Below, piece by piece: positions 52,985 through 63,162 of a DNA stretch of 64,000 bases. This stretch comes from Mycolicibacterium arenosum (GTDB lineage: Bacteria; Actinomycetota; Actinomycetes; Mycobacteriales; Mycobacteriaceae). The stretch lies in assembly GCF_024320865.1 (NCBI RefSeq), contig NZ_JANDBD010000009.1, positions 226,607-290,606 on the forward strand, read 5' to 3'. The position numbers and the translations under genes are program-made. Under the pieces are notes generated by a model, which saw only the letters and a list, made by a program, of their open reading frames with translations, did not search any database and was not told the origin of the DNA. The first letter of the stretch is position 1. Each line of letters begins with the position of its first letter.

Positions 52985-53878
52985 CTATCCCGACTTACTT
53001 ACCCGCTGGACCGCGTGCCCACCGAATTGGTTCCGCAGCGCCGCGACGGCCTTCATCGTCGGCGAATCTTCTTGTCGCGACAGGAATCTCGCGAACAGCG
53101 AAGCGGCGATGCCCGGCACCGGCACGCGCAACCGGATGGCCTCCTCGACCGTCCAGCGTCCCTCACCGGAGTCGTCGGTGTAACCGCTGATCTCCGCGAG
53201 GTCGGGGTCCTCCTTGAGGGCCTTCGCCAGCAGGGTCTGCAACCACGACCGCACCACAGTGCCGTTGGTCCACGCCTGGTACACCGCCTGGGGACTCTTG
53301 ACGAGCGGTTCGGCGGACAGCATCTCGTAACCCTCGGCGTAGGCCGTCATCAGCGCGTACTCGACACCGTTGTGCACCATCTTGGTGAAGTGCCCGGCAC
53401 CGACGTCACCGGCGTGCACGAAGCCGTCCTCCACGGGCCCCGGCGGTCGCAGCGTGTCGAAGATCGGCATGACCGTCGCGATGTCCGCGTCCGACCCACC
53501 GACCATGAGGCCGTACCCCTCCGTCAGGCCCCAGATACCACCGGACACGCCGGCGTCGACGAAGCCTATTCCCTTGGCTCCCAACAGTTCCGCGTGCGGT
53601 CCGTCTTCGGTGTACCGCGAGTTGCCGCCGTCGACGACGAGATCACCCTCGGACAGCACCTCGGACAGCGACACGATCGTGTCGTGCGTGACGTCGCCGG
53701 ACGGCACCATCACCCACACCACCCTGGGCGCCGACAGCGCGGCCGCCAGCCCTGCGAGGTCCGGGACGTCGGTGACTTCGGGGCGAGGGTCGTACCCGAC
53801 GACCTCGTGACCGCCCTGACGCAACCGCTCGCGCATGTTGAAACCCATTTTGCCGAGTCCGACCAAGCCCAGTTGCAT
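52985..53878 (-). CDS. gnd: 6-phosphogluconate dehydrogenase, decarboxylating (short form)
   Basis: 297 residues. N-terminal Rossmann motif GLVGLGKMGFNMRERL, the family stretch VDGGNSRYTEDGPHAELL, SGGIWGLTEGYGLMVGG, and the catalytic KMVHNGVEYALMTAYAEG. The product would be ribulose-5-phosphate with NADPH or NADH. The short length fits the ~300-residue Gnd type rather than the ~480-residue type. It lies between recF and dnaN, as in fast-growing mycobacteria and not in M. tuberculosis. Confidence 0.92.
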   Translation of the reverse strand: MQLGLVGLGKMGFNMRERLRQGGHEVVGYDPRPEVTDVPDLAGLAAALSAPRVVWVMVPSGDVTHDTIVSLSEVLSEGDLVVDGGNSRYTEDGPHAELLGAKGIGFVDAGVSGGIWGLTEGYGLMVGGSDADIATVMPIFDTLRPPGPVEDGFVHAGDVGAGHFTKMVHNGVEYALMTAYAEGYEMLSAEPLVKSPQAVYQAWTNGTVVRSWLQTLLAKALKEDPDLAEISGYTDDSGEGRWTVEEAIRLRVPVPGIAASLFARFLSRQEDSPTMKAVAALRNQFGGHAVQRVSKSG

Positions 53879-53906
53879 GTGCGCCTCTCCCGTGGAGATC
53901 GGCCGG

Positions 53907-55106
53907 TCAGCCGGGGAGCCGAACCGGCATCAACAGATATACGTAGTCGGTTTGAGCGGCCGGGAACGGACCACTCGAGCCGACCTGACCATCATCATCT
54001 CCCGTCGGGCGCAACACTGCGGGACGGCTGGGTGTCGTGAAGCCGAACGTCACCTTCTCCGAATGCAGCGAGCCCAGCCCGTCGGTGAGATACGTCGGAT
54101 TGAACGCGATGGTGAGCGGCTCGCCGTAGAACTCGACGGGCAGGTCCTCCTCCGCGCGACCCACGTCGTCGGCACCCGCCGACAGGCGCAGGGCGTCCTC
54201 GGAGAACTCCATCCTGACCTGGGCGCCGCGGTCTGCCACCAGGGCGACGCGCTTGATCGCCTCGGTGAGTTCGGCGACGCCGATCGTCGCGATCGCGGTG
54301 TGCTCCGCCGGAAGCAGCTGACGGAACTTCGGGAACTCGGCGTCGAGCAGACGGCTCGTCGTGCGCTTGCCCCCGCTGCGGATGCCCAGCAGTCCGTCCT
54401 TGCCGACGGATTCCCCGGACCCCAACGAAAGATGCACGTCACCGCCGTCGGTGGCGGCCTTCGCGGCCTCCGCGAGGGTCTTGGCCGGCGCCAGCACGGC
54501 CGCCTCCACCCCCGCCGCCTCGGTGGACCAGGTGAGCTCCCGCACGGCGAGGCGGAACCTGTCGGTCGCGGCCAGCACGACCTTCTCACCGGAGATCTCG
54601 ACGCGGATGCCCGTCAGCATCGGCAGCGTGTCGTCGCGCCCTGCGGCGACGGCGACCTGGCTGATCGCCTGCGAGAAAACCTCGGAACCGACGACGCCGG
54701 TGTCATCCGGCAGTGCCGGCAACGTCGGGTAGTCCTCAACCGCCATGGTCGGCAGCGAGAAACGTGCACTCCCGCAGCTCAGCGCGACCCTGGTGCCCTC
54801 AACGCTGACGTCGACGGGCTTCGCGGGCAGTGCCCTGGTGATGTCCGACAGCAACCGTCCGGACACCAGAACGCTTCCGGGAGAAGCGATTTCAGCTGCC
54901 ACGCGAACCTCGGCCGACACCTCGTAGTCGTAGCCCGAGATCGTCAGCCCGTCCTCGGAGCCGGTCAGCAAGACGCCCGACAACACCGGGACCGTCGGCC
55001 GGCTCGGCAGGATGCGGGCCACCCACGCCACCGCTTCGGCGAAGTCCTCTCGCACCAGGCGAAACTTCAAATCGGTGAGACCGACAGTCGTCGTCACCAC
55101 GTCCAT
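53907..55106 (-). CDS. dnaN: DNA polymerase III beta sliding clamp
   Basis: 399 residues from ATG 55106 (MDVVTTTVGLTDLKFRL), preceded by GAAGGGA; eight extra residues from 55130 are unlikely. Clamp motifs: VPVLSGVLLTG, ISGYDYEVSAEV, AAGRDDTLPMLTG, LLDAEFPKFRQLLP, and the C-terminal YVYLLMPVRLPG. It is encoded downstream of oriC and dnaA, as usual. Confidence 0.97.
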   Translation of the reverse strand: MDVVTTTVGLTDLKFRLVREDFAEAVAWVARILPSRPTVPVLSGVLLTGSEDGLTISGYDYEVSAEVRVAAEIASPGSVLVSGRLLSDITRALPAKPVDVSVEGTRVALSCGSARFSLPTMAVEDYPTLPALPDDTGVVGSEVFSQAISQVAVAAGRDDTLPMLTGIRVEISGEKVVLAATDRFRLAVRELTWSTEAAGVEAAVLAPAKTLAEAAKAATDGGDVHLSLGSGESVGKDGLLGIRSGGKRTTSRLLDAEFPKFRQLLPAEHTAIATIGVAELTEAIKRVALVADRGAQVRMEFSEDALRLSAGADDVGRAEEDLPVEFYGEPLTIAFNPTYLTDGLGSLHSEKVTFGFTTPSRPAVLRPTGDDDGQVGSSGPFPAAQTDYVYLLMPVRLPG

Positions 55107-55617
55107 AGCGTCCCTTCGGTGAAACACCAAACTCTCAACCCCGGAGCAGCGAACTACGGGTGTCTCACCGCGCCTCGATTCGATGACCGCACTGGCTGCC
55201 GAAGAACCACCGTAGAGCCTTCCGCTCCAACTTGAAAGCTAATCGATCGAGCAGACATTCGGCGGCCGAGGGTGGCTCTGACCGCTTGCTTCAGTCCTTC
55301 CCCGGGCCTGTTCTTCTGTAAGAGATATCTAGTGATGAAGGAAGTAACAGTAATAGGGGCTGTGCAACCCGGGGATGGACGTGCTGGTTGGCAGGTGAGG
55401 CGCGGTGAAAGGGTGTGAGTCAGCTGTGGAGTATTCGGGGGCCGACTGCGGATGACTGTGCACAGGTCGCCGCTCGTGCATCGACGGGGAATTCCTGCGG
55501 GTCGTTGCCCACCGGTTGTACACGAGTGATCCACAGCGTTGGAGTGTGACCAGTGGTGCGAACGCGACTGAAGTTTTTCGCGATTGCCGGACGAAGCGGG
55601 CGGTAACCGAGCGCGGT
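55107..55617. other. oriC: Chromosomal replication origin, dnaA-dnaN intergenic (oriC)
   Basis: In mycobacteria oriC lies between dnaA and dnaN, and this 511-base gap has no gene. It contains an A/T-rich stretch (about 55311-55354) and several DnaA-box-like 9-mers: TGTGCAACC at 55361, TGTGGAGTA at 55425-55433, CTGTGCACAG at 55456-55465, TTGTACACG at 55516-55524 and TGATCCACA at 55527-55535. The matches to the mycobacterial consensus are imperfect, which is normal for this group. The dnaN promoter must also lie here. Confidence 0.85.
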
Positions 55618-57084
55618 TCAGCGCTTGGAGCGCTGCCGGATGCGCGTCGTGAGTTCCTTGACGTGATCGAAAACCTCACGGCGCTCCGCCATCTCGCCGC
55701 GGATCTTGCGCTCGGCGTACATCACCGTGGTGTGATCGCGCCCGAACGCCTGGCCGATCTTGGGCAGGGACAGATCCGTCAGCTCGCGGCACAGGTACAT
55801 CGCGATCTGCCGGGACTGCGCCAGCGCTCTGGTCTTTCCAGGGCCGCGGAGTTCCTCGATGGTGGTTTCGAAGTACTCGGCGGTGGCGGCCATGATGGTC
55901 GCGATGCTGATCTGCATGGTGCTGGAATCCGAGATCAGATCGCGTAACACGATTTCGGCCAGCGACCGGTCGATCGCGCTCTTGTTCAACGACGCGAACG
56001 CCGTGACGCGGATCAGCGCGCCCTCGAGCTCGCGGATGTTGCGTTCGATGCTGCTGGCGATCAGCTCCAGCACGTCGTCGGGCACGTTGAGCCGGTCGAC
56101 CTGAGCCTTCTTGCGCAGAATCGCGATTCGGGTCTCGAGTTCGGGCGGCTGGACGTCGGTGATCAGGCCCCACTCGAAGCGCGTGCGCAGCCGGTCCTCG
56201 AGGGTCGCGAGCTGTTTGGGCGGCCGGTCGGAGGAGATGACGATCTGCTTGTTCGCGTTGTGCAGCGTGTTGAAGGTGTGGAAGAACTCCTCCTGAGTGC
56301 TTTCCTTGCCCTCGATGAACTGGATGTCGTCGACGAGGAGCACGTCGATGTCGCGATAGCTGCGCTTGAACGTGGCCTTGCGGTCGTCGCGCAGCGAGTT
56401 GATGAAGTCGTTCATGAACTCTTCGGTGGAGACGTACTTCACCCGCATCCCCGGAAAGAGGCGCTGAGCGTAATTGCCCGCCGCATGCAGCAGGTGTGTC
56501 TTTCCGAGTCCGGATTCACCCCAGATGAAGAGCGGGTTGTACGCCCGCGCCGGCGCCTCGGCGATCGCCAGGGTCGCCGCGTGAGCGAAGCGGTTCGACG
56601 AGCCGATGACGAACGTGTCGAAGGTGTAGCGCCGATTCAGACTGACGTCGTCGGTGGAGTCCTTCTGCGGACGGTTGGTGAAGTGGCTCGGCCAGGCGGC
56701 CTCAGCGCTGGCGAGGGCCTCCTCGTCCTCGTCGACCTCATCGGGGTCCGGAAGCACGTCGGCCTGCGGAGCGTCGGACTCGGCCGTCGGCTCGGGCGAC
56801 GCGATGCGGACGCCCAGCTCGACACGCTGTCCGAGGTGGCGGCTGAGACTGTTGACGATGGGCTCGCGGAGGTGACGTTCGATCTCGTTCTGCACGAAGG
56901 CGGTGGGAACCGAGAGCAGGGCGAATCCCTCGGTGATGACCAGGGGTTTGACGAGCTTGAGCCATGCTCTTTGCTGCGGAGTGAGGGTGGTTCCGTCGTG
57001 ACCGTTGAGCGGCAGATCGCCGTTGAGCTCAGCGACGACCTGGTCCCAGATCGCCACGAATGGTGGGTCGGGGTCCGTTGCCAA
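55618..57084 (-). CDS. dnaA: Replication initiator DnaA
   Basis: 488 residues from TTG 57084, with GAGGGGG upstream. Domain I (residues 1-85), an acidic linker (DPDEVDEDEEALASAEA), the AAA+ core with GESGLGKTHLLHA, LLVDDIQFIEGKE and SSDRPPKQL, and the C-terminal DNA-binding domain with the DnaA signature region IGQAFGRDHTTVMYAERKI. It binds boxes in oriC and in its own promoter. Confidence 0.98.
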   Translation of the reverse strand: MATDPDPPFVAIWDQVVAELNGDLPLNGHDGTTLTPQQRAWLKLVKPLVITEGFALLSVPTAFVQNEIERHLREPIVNSLSRHLGQRVELGVRIASPEPTAESDAPQADVLPDPDEVDEDEEALASAEAAWPSHFTNRPQKDSTDDVSLNRRYTFDTFVIGSSNRFAHAATLAIAEAPARAYNPLFIWGESGLGKTHLLHAAGNYAQRLFPGMRVKYVSTEEFMNDFINSLRDDRKATFKRSYRDIDVLLVDDIQFIEGKESTQEEFFHTFNTLHNANKQIVISSDRPPKQLATLEDRLRTRFEWGLITDVQPPELETRIAILRKKAQVDRLNVPDDVLELIASSIERNIRELEGALIRVTAFASLNKSAIDRSLAEIVLRDLISDSSTMQISIATIMAATAEYFETTIEELRGPGKTRALAQSRQIAMYLCRELTDLSLPKIGQAFGRDHTTVMYAERKIRGEMAERREVFDHVKELTTRIRQRSKR

Positions 57085-57635
57085 CAGGACCCCCTCGCGG
57101 CCGGATCGGTCAATGGCCGAATAGCCGAAGACGAAGTGTCCACATGGTTATCCACAGTCTGTGGATAGCGGACGGTCGTCTTCGCGTCGTCAATGGTACG
57201 TGCGCGGCGGTCACGCCCCGGGGCTCGTCACAGTGTTCTGCGGGCTCGCGGTTGGGTGTCCATCCTCGCTGTGTTGTCTATCGCCGCTTCGTCTCCGAAT
57301 CGGCACTGCCAGAAGCTAACAGGTTTCCAGCCGGGTGCCAACAGTTCTGCAACATTCTCCGGTGATCATCTGGACGGCGCTCGACAGCGGCTGATCGAGG
57401 GTGAACGATGTGACTGGTGTGGTCGCTCGCCTGCCTCCCGATGTGGGTTTGACCTAGGGAAATCTCGTCAGTACCCTCGAACAGTCGCCCGCACGTGGCG
57501 ATACGGCAGCGACCCGGGGTTCCGGGGCACCGCGCCGGGGCTAGCAAGCAAGACGAACGAGCCTATCCGTGGCCGTGTCTGCACCGCGCGTTGGTGTTGG
57601 ACTCGGCCGCATGGTGTGAATGAGGAGATACTGCC
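57085..57635. promoter_or_regulatory. dnaA-rpmH divergent intergenic region
   Basis: 551 bases hold no gene. Near the dnaA start are the three DnaA boxes listed separately; the rest must carry promoters for dnaA (minus) and rpmH-rnpA (plus). I see no obvious riboswitch or further repeat. Confidence 0.6.
57136..57168. promoter_or_regulatory. Cluster of three DnaA boxes at the dnaA promoter
   Basis: GTGTCCACA (57136-57144), TTATCCACA (57148-57156, the perfect E. coli consensus) and TGTGGATAG (57160-57168, inverted) start 12 bases apart. The cluster sits about 50 bases upstream of the dnaA start, consistent with autoregulation by DnaA. Confidence 0.75.
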
Positions 57636-57779
57636 GTGGCCAAGGGCAAGCGGACCTTCCAGCCGAACAACCGGCGTCGCGCACGTGTGCACGGCTTTCG
57701 GCTGAGGATGCGCACGCGTGCTGGTCGCGCCATCGTGTCGAGCCGCCGCAGCAAGGGCCGTCGCTCGCTCACTGCGTGA
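57636..57779 (+). CDS. rpmH: 50S ribosomal protein L34
   Basis: 47 residues from GTG 57636 with TGAGGAG upstream. Strongly basic, KGKRTFQPNNRRRARVHGF then MRTRAGRAIVSSRRSKGR, the diagnostic L34 pattern. Too short for a 60-codon cut-off. It starts the rpmH-rnpA-yidD-yidC chain. Confidence 0.98.
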   Translation: MAKGKRTFQPNNRRRARVHGFRLRMRTRAGRAIVSSRRSKGRRSLTA

Positions 57780-57799
57780 TCTGACGCAGGACTAGCGAG

Positions 57800-58159
57800 G
57801 TGCTTCCGGCTCAATACCGGATGACGCGGTCCGCAGACTTCGGCCTCACGGTCAACCGAGGAGTCCGAGCCGCCCAACCCGATCTGGTCGTCCATGCGTT
57901 GCGTACGCCGGACGACGTGTCGAGCGCGCCCAAGATCGGGCTCGTCGTCTCCAAGTCCGTCGGCTCCTCGGTGCAACGTCACGCGGTGTCGAGGAAGCTC
58001 CGGCACGTCGCACGCACGGTTCTGTCGGAGCTGCGACCCGGTGACCGGATCGTCATCAGGGCGCTGCCGGGCAGCACCCGCGCGATCTCAGCGCGCCTGG
58101 AGCAGCAGTTGCGTTCCGCACTGCGCCGCGTCACCGAGGTTGAGACGAGCCGACGATGA
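57800..58159 (+). CDS. rnpA: Ribonuclease P protein component
   Basis: 119 residues from GTG 57800. Signature region KIGLVVSKSVGSSVQRHAVSRKLRHVAR (the RNR-type basic helix) and RIVIRALPGS. It binds the RNase P RNA for tRNA 5' processing. The end overlaps yidD by 4 bases (ATGA). Confidence 0.95.
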   Translation: MLPAQYRMTRSADFGLTVNRGVRAAQPDLVVHALRTPDDVSSAPKIGLVVSKSVGSSVQRHAVSRKLRHVARTVLSELRPGDRIVIRALPGSTRAISARLEQQLRSALRRVTEVETSRR

Positions 58160-58464
58160 GCACAGCCAACCGGCCGCGGGCCGTCGTTCGCGCGATGGTG
58201 TTCGTCGTGCAGCTGTACCGCAACATGATCTCGCCGTTTCGGCCCGCCTCGTGCCGGTTCATGCCGACGTGCAGCGAGTACGCCGTCGACGCGCTGCAGG
58301 AGTACGGGATGTTCCGCGGGTCGTGGCTGGCGATCGTGCGGTTGGCCAAGTGCGGTCCCTGGCATCGTGGTGGATGGGATCCCATTCCGGATCGGACGGC
58401 GATCCGGCAAGAGACCCGGGGGATCGACAGCGACCCCGACATGAGGAGCGATTCGCTTGTTTAA
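58156..58464 (+). CDS. yidD: Membrane protein insertion efficiency factor YidD
   Basis: 102 residues. Motif YRNMISPFRPASCRFMPTCSEYAVDAL with its three cysteines and the late GPWHRGGWDPIP are the family signature. It overlaps rnpA and yidC, and probably assists YidC. Confidence 0.95.
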   Translation: MSTANRPRAVVRAMVFVVQLYRNMISPFRPASCRFMPTCSEYAVDALQEYGMFRGSWLAIVRLAKCGPWHRGGWDPIPDRTAIRQETRGIDSDPDMRSDSLV

Positions 58465-59602
58465 TCCGTTGAGTCTCGACTACATCTATTACCCGGTCTC
58501 CGCGATCATGTGGGTTTGGTACAAGCTCTTCGCCTTCATTCTCGGCCCGACCAACTTCTTCGCGTGGGCACTGTCGGTGGTGTTCCTGGTGTTCACCCTG
58601 CGTGCCATCCTGTACCGCCCGTTCGTCCGTCAGATCGAGACGACGCGCCAGATGCAGGAGTTGCAGCCGCAGATCAAGGCGCTGCAGAAGAAGTACGGCA
58701 AGGACCGGCAGAAGCTCGCCCTGGAGATGCAGAAGCTGCAGAAGGAACACGGGTTCAACCCGATCCTGGGCTGCCTGCCGATGCTCGCGCAGGTGCCGGT
58801 GTTCCTCGGCCTGTTCCACGTCCTTCGGTCCTTCAACCGGACCGGGAACAACTTCGGTGAGCTCGGACTGAACGTCGAGCTGAACAAGGAACTGCCGAAC
58901 TACGTCTTCAGCGCTGCGGACGTACAGCACTTCCTCCAGGCGAACTTCTTCGGCGCCCCGCTGGGCGCGACGATGATTCAGTCGGAGAGCAGCTGGCAGG
59001 CCTTCATCGGGTTCGACGTGAGCCGCGCCGCGATCATCGGGGTGGGCGTGCCGCTGATGATCCTCGCGGGTATCGCCACCTACTTCAACAGCCGTGCGTC
59101 GGTGGCTCGTCAGAGTCCGGAGGCCGCGGCCAACCCGCAGACCGCGATGATGAACAAGCTCGCGCTGTACGTCTTCCCGCTCGGCGTCGTCGTCGGTGGT
59201 CCGTTCCTGCCGCTGGCGATCATCCTCTACTGGGTGGCCAACAACATCTGGACCTTCGGTCAGCAGCACTACGTCTTCGGCAAGATCGAGAAGCGCGAAG
59301 AGCAGAAGAAGGAAGAGGAACTGGCCCGACGTGCGGCCAACGCTCCGGCACCGGGCAAGAAGCCGGCGCGCAAGCCGAAGCCCGGCGTGAAGCCGACAGC
59401 GGCGGCCGACGGGGCTGCGAGCAAGACGCCGTCGTTGGCGAAGGAGATCACCGAGAGCACCGCCGAGGAGTCGACCGCGACTCCGGCCAAGCCCGCGACT
59501 CCGGCCAAGCCCGCGGCTAAGGCGGCAGGTAGTCGTTCGGCGCCCGCGAAGAACGCCCCGCGTCGGAACAACCGACCGAGCAAGGGAAAGCGAAAGCCCT
59601 AG
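58457..59602 (+). CDS. yidC: Membrane protein insertase YidC
   Basis: 381 residues from TTG 58457, 8 bases inside yidD. Hydrophobic spans near residues 12-30 and 37-55, the conserved LQPQIKALQKKYGKD cytoplasmic loop, FNPILGCLPMLAQVPVFLGL, and late spans MLLN-like MMNKLALYVFPLGVVVGG. The basic Lys/Ala/Pro-rich tail (about 90 residues) fits ribosome contact. It inserts membrane proteins with or without Sec. Confidence 0.96.
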   Translation: MFNPLSLDYIYYPVSAIMWVWYKLFAFILGPTNFFAWALSVVFLVFTLRAILYRPFVRQIETTRQMQELQPQIKALQKKYGKDRQKLALEMQKLQKEHGFNPILGCLPMLAQVPVFLGLFHVLRSFNRTGNNFGELGLNVELNKELPNYVFSAADVQHFLQANFFGAPLGATMIQSESSWQAFIGFDVSRAAIIGVGVPLMILAGIATYFNSRASVARQSPEAAANPQTAMMNKLALYVFPLGVVVGGPFLPLAIILYWVANNIWTFGQQHYVFGKIEKREEQKKEEELARRAANAPAPGKKPARKPKPGVKPTAAADGAASKTPSLAKEITESTAEESTATPAKPATPAKPAAKAAGSRSAPAKNAPRRNNRPSKGKRKP

Positions 59603-59696
59603 CCAGGGTGCAGCGCTTCGCCTCAGAACCCCGCGGACGCCGCTGAGGCGGCCATCCGCCGAGATGCAGGTGCATCACTAGGAAGGACGAACAACC

Positions 59697-60215
59697 ATGA
59701 CTGACGCAGATACCGCCGAGCGCGACACCGAGGTGTCGAAGGGGGAGGACCCCGAGGATCGCTTGGTTGCCGAGGGCGAGATCGCCGGCGATTACCTGGA
59801 GGAGCTGTTGGATCTCCTCGACTTCGACGGCGACATCGATCTGGACGTCGAAGGGGACCGCGCCATCGTGAGCATCGACGGAGGCGACGACCTCACCAAG
59901 CTGGTCGGCCGCAAGGGCGAGGTGCTCGACGCGCTGCAGGAGCTGACCCGGTTGGCCGTGCACCAGAAGACGGGTGAGCGAAGCCGGCTGATGTTGGACA
60001 TCGCGAAGTGGCGTCGTCGTCGTCGGGACGAACTGGCGGCGCTCGGTGAGAAGGTGGCCCGTCGCGTCCTCGAGAGCGGTGAACGGGAAGAGCTGCAGCC
60101 GATGACACCGTTCGAGCGGAAGATCGTGCACGACGCGGTCGCGGCCGTCGACGGCGTCCGGAGTGAGAGCGAGGGCGCTGAGCCGTCGCGCCGCGTCGTC
60201 GTGTTGGCGGACTGA
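59697..60215 (+). CDS. jag: RNA-binding protein Jag (KhpB-like)
   Basis: 172 residues from ATG 59697, with AGGAAGGA upstream. Acidic N-terminus, then a KH-II domain (GDDLTKLVGRKGEVLDALQ) and an R3H domain (SRLMLDIAKWRRRRRDELAALGEKVARRVL, with the diagnostic Arg and His-bearing helix near PFERKIVHDAV). Follows yidC as in most actinobacteria. Confidence 0.95.
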   Translation: MTDADTAERDTEVSKGEDPEDRLVAEGEIAGDYLEELLDLLDFDGDIDLDVEGDRAIVSIDGGDDLTKLVGRKGEVLDALQELTRLAVHQKTGERSRLMLDIAKWRRRRRDELAALGEKVARRVLESGEREELQPMTPFERKIVHDAVAAVDGVRSESEGAEPSRRVVVLAD

Positions 60216-60277
60216 TCGTCAGCACCGAGTTACACCCATGTAGTTCCGGCGGCTGCCGGGTCGTGGATTCGGAGGAA

Positions 60278-60293
60278 TGTTTCACGTGAAACA
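60278..60293. promoter_or_regulatory. parS: parS site at the rsmG start
   Basis: TGTTTCACGTGAAACA is the exact consensus 16-mer bound by ParB. It overlaps the first codons of rsmG. Confidence 0.97.
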
Positions 60294-60974
60294 TGACGAG
60301 GCTCCGGAGCCACCCCCGGCAGCCGCCGGAGTTTTTGGCGACGGCTTCGAGAAGGCACAGCGATACGCCGCGCTTCTCGCCGGTGTTGGTATCGAGCGCG
60401 GTCTGATCGGACCGGGGGAGGTGCCCCGACTCTGGGAGCGCCACCTCCTCAACTGCGCGGCACTCGGCGAACTCGTCGAGGAGGGCGAGTCCGTCGCCGA
60501 CGTCGGGAGTGGAGCCGGGCTGCCGGGCATCCCGCTGGCGCTCGTCCGACCGGACGTCCGCGTGATTCTGGTCGAGCCGCTGTTGCGCCGTGCTGAATTC
60601 CTGCGCGAAGCGGTCGCCGAGTTGGACCTGCCGATCACGGTCGTTCGCGGCCGGGCGGAGGATCGCGCCGTGCGGGCTGAGGTCGGAGCGGTGGACGCAG
60701 TGACGTCCCGGGCGGTCGCCGCGCTGGACAAGTTGACGAAATGGTCGATGCCGCTCCTGCGGGACGGCGGACGGATGTTGGCCCTCAAAGGTGAGCGTGC
60801 CGCGGAGGAAATCGTCGAACACCAGAGGGCGCTCAGCTCGTTAGGTGCAGTCGACGTGAAGGTGGTGAAATGTGGCGTGGACTATTTGACTCCACCCGTA
60901 ACCGTGGTCGTAGCGCATCGCGCGAGACGGTCGGATACAACCAACCGGGCCTCACGGTCACGGAGGAAGTCGGG

Positions 60975-60978
<4 letters not shown>
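60286..60978 (+). CDS. rsmG: 16S rRNA (guanine-N7) methyltransferase RsmG/GidB
   Basis: 230 residues from GTG 60286, chosen because GGAGGA (60271-60276) sits 9 bases before it; the ATG at 60277 is right against that ribosome site. SAM motif VADVGSGAGLPGIPLAL, then LLRRAEFLREAV and VTSRAVAALDKLTKWSMPLL. It methylates G527 of 16S rRNA; its loss gives low-level streptomycin resistance. The start codon lies inside parS. The stop overlaps parA (ATGA). Confidence 0.95.
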
Positions 60979-61954
<976 letters not shown>

Positions 61955-61958
<4 letters not shown>

Positions 61959-62959
61959 CGCAGCCCCAGAAGAAGCGCAGCGGATTGGGTCGCGGTCTCG
62001 CCTCGCTCATCCCGACCGGACCGGGAGAGGGTGAGTCCGGCGCGGGTCAGATGGGTCCGCGAATGGGCGACGCCGCCGCCGATGTGGTGCTCGGGGGCAG
62101 CACGCCCGCGGCCGTCATCCCGCCGGCGTCAGACGTCGGCGCGGTCTACCGCGAGATCGATCCGACGGCCATCGAGCCGAATCCGAAGCAGCCGCGCCAG
62201 GTGTTCGACGGGGATGCGCTCGCGGAACTCGTGCACTCCATCCGCGAGTTCGGGCTCATGCAACCGATCGTCGTCCGTGCACTCTCGGGAGCCGATTCCG
62301 GATCCCGCTACCAACTGGTGATGGGGGAGCGGAGGTGGCGGGCCGCGCAGGAGGCGGGGCTGGCCACCATTCCCGCGATCGTCCGCGAGACCGCGGACGA
62401 GAGCATGCTGCGCGACGCACTGCTCGAGAACATCCATCGGGCACAGCTGAACCCCTTGGAAGAGGCGGCGGCCTATCAGCAGCTGCTCGACGAGTTCGGG
62501 GTTACCCACGATGAACTCGCAGCGCGAATCGGGCGCTCGCGTCCGGTGATCACCAACATGATCCGCCTGCTGCGCCTGCCGGTTCCGGTGCAGCGCCGTG
62601 TCGCCGCCGGTGTGTTGTCGGCCGGGCACGCGCGGGCACTGCTCTCCCTGGAGGGCGGGTCGGACAAGCAGGAGGAACTGGCGGCGCGGATCGTCGCCGA
62701 GGGGCTCTCGGTGCGGGCCACCGAAGAGGCCGTCACGCTGGCTAACCGGAACGACTCCGGGTCGACGGGTCCCACCGCTCCGCGCCGTAAGCCGATTCAG
62801 ATGCCGGGCCTGCAGGACGTTGCTGAGAAGCTCTCGACGGCGTTCGACACCAGGGTCACCGTGAGCGTGGGCAAACGAAAAGGCAAGATCGTCGTCGAGT
62901 TCGGGTCCGTCGACGACCTACAACGCATAGTCGACCTTATGAACGCTGCGAAGCCGTGA
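61955..62959 (+). CDS. parB: Chromosome partitioning protein ParB
   Basis: 334 residues from GTG 61955. Contains the ParB N-terminal box IEPNPKQPRQVFDGDALAEL, GERRWRAAQEAGLATIPAIV (CTP-binding GERRxRA), the HTH VTHDELAARIGRSRPVITNMIRLL that reads parS, and a C-terminal dimer domain. ParB loads at parS and slides as a CTP-dependent clamp. Confidence 0.98.
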
Positions 62960-63162
62960 CCAACCACACGAGGTAATTACGTCACTGTGACACACCCGCA
63001 CCGCGACGCGCTCTCCTGAAGGAATCCGCTTGTGTATCAACATGTTTCGAAAGTCGCGGTGATGAAAGTGGCACCGTCGTCCGAAAACGGGCTTGATGCG
63101 TCGCGCTCTCCTATTCTGGAGGTGCCATCGACGGCGGAACCCACCGAAGACCGGAGTACGTA

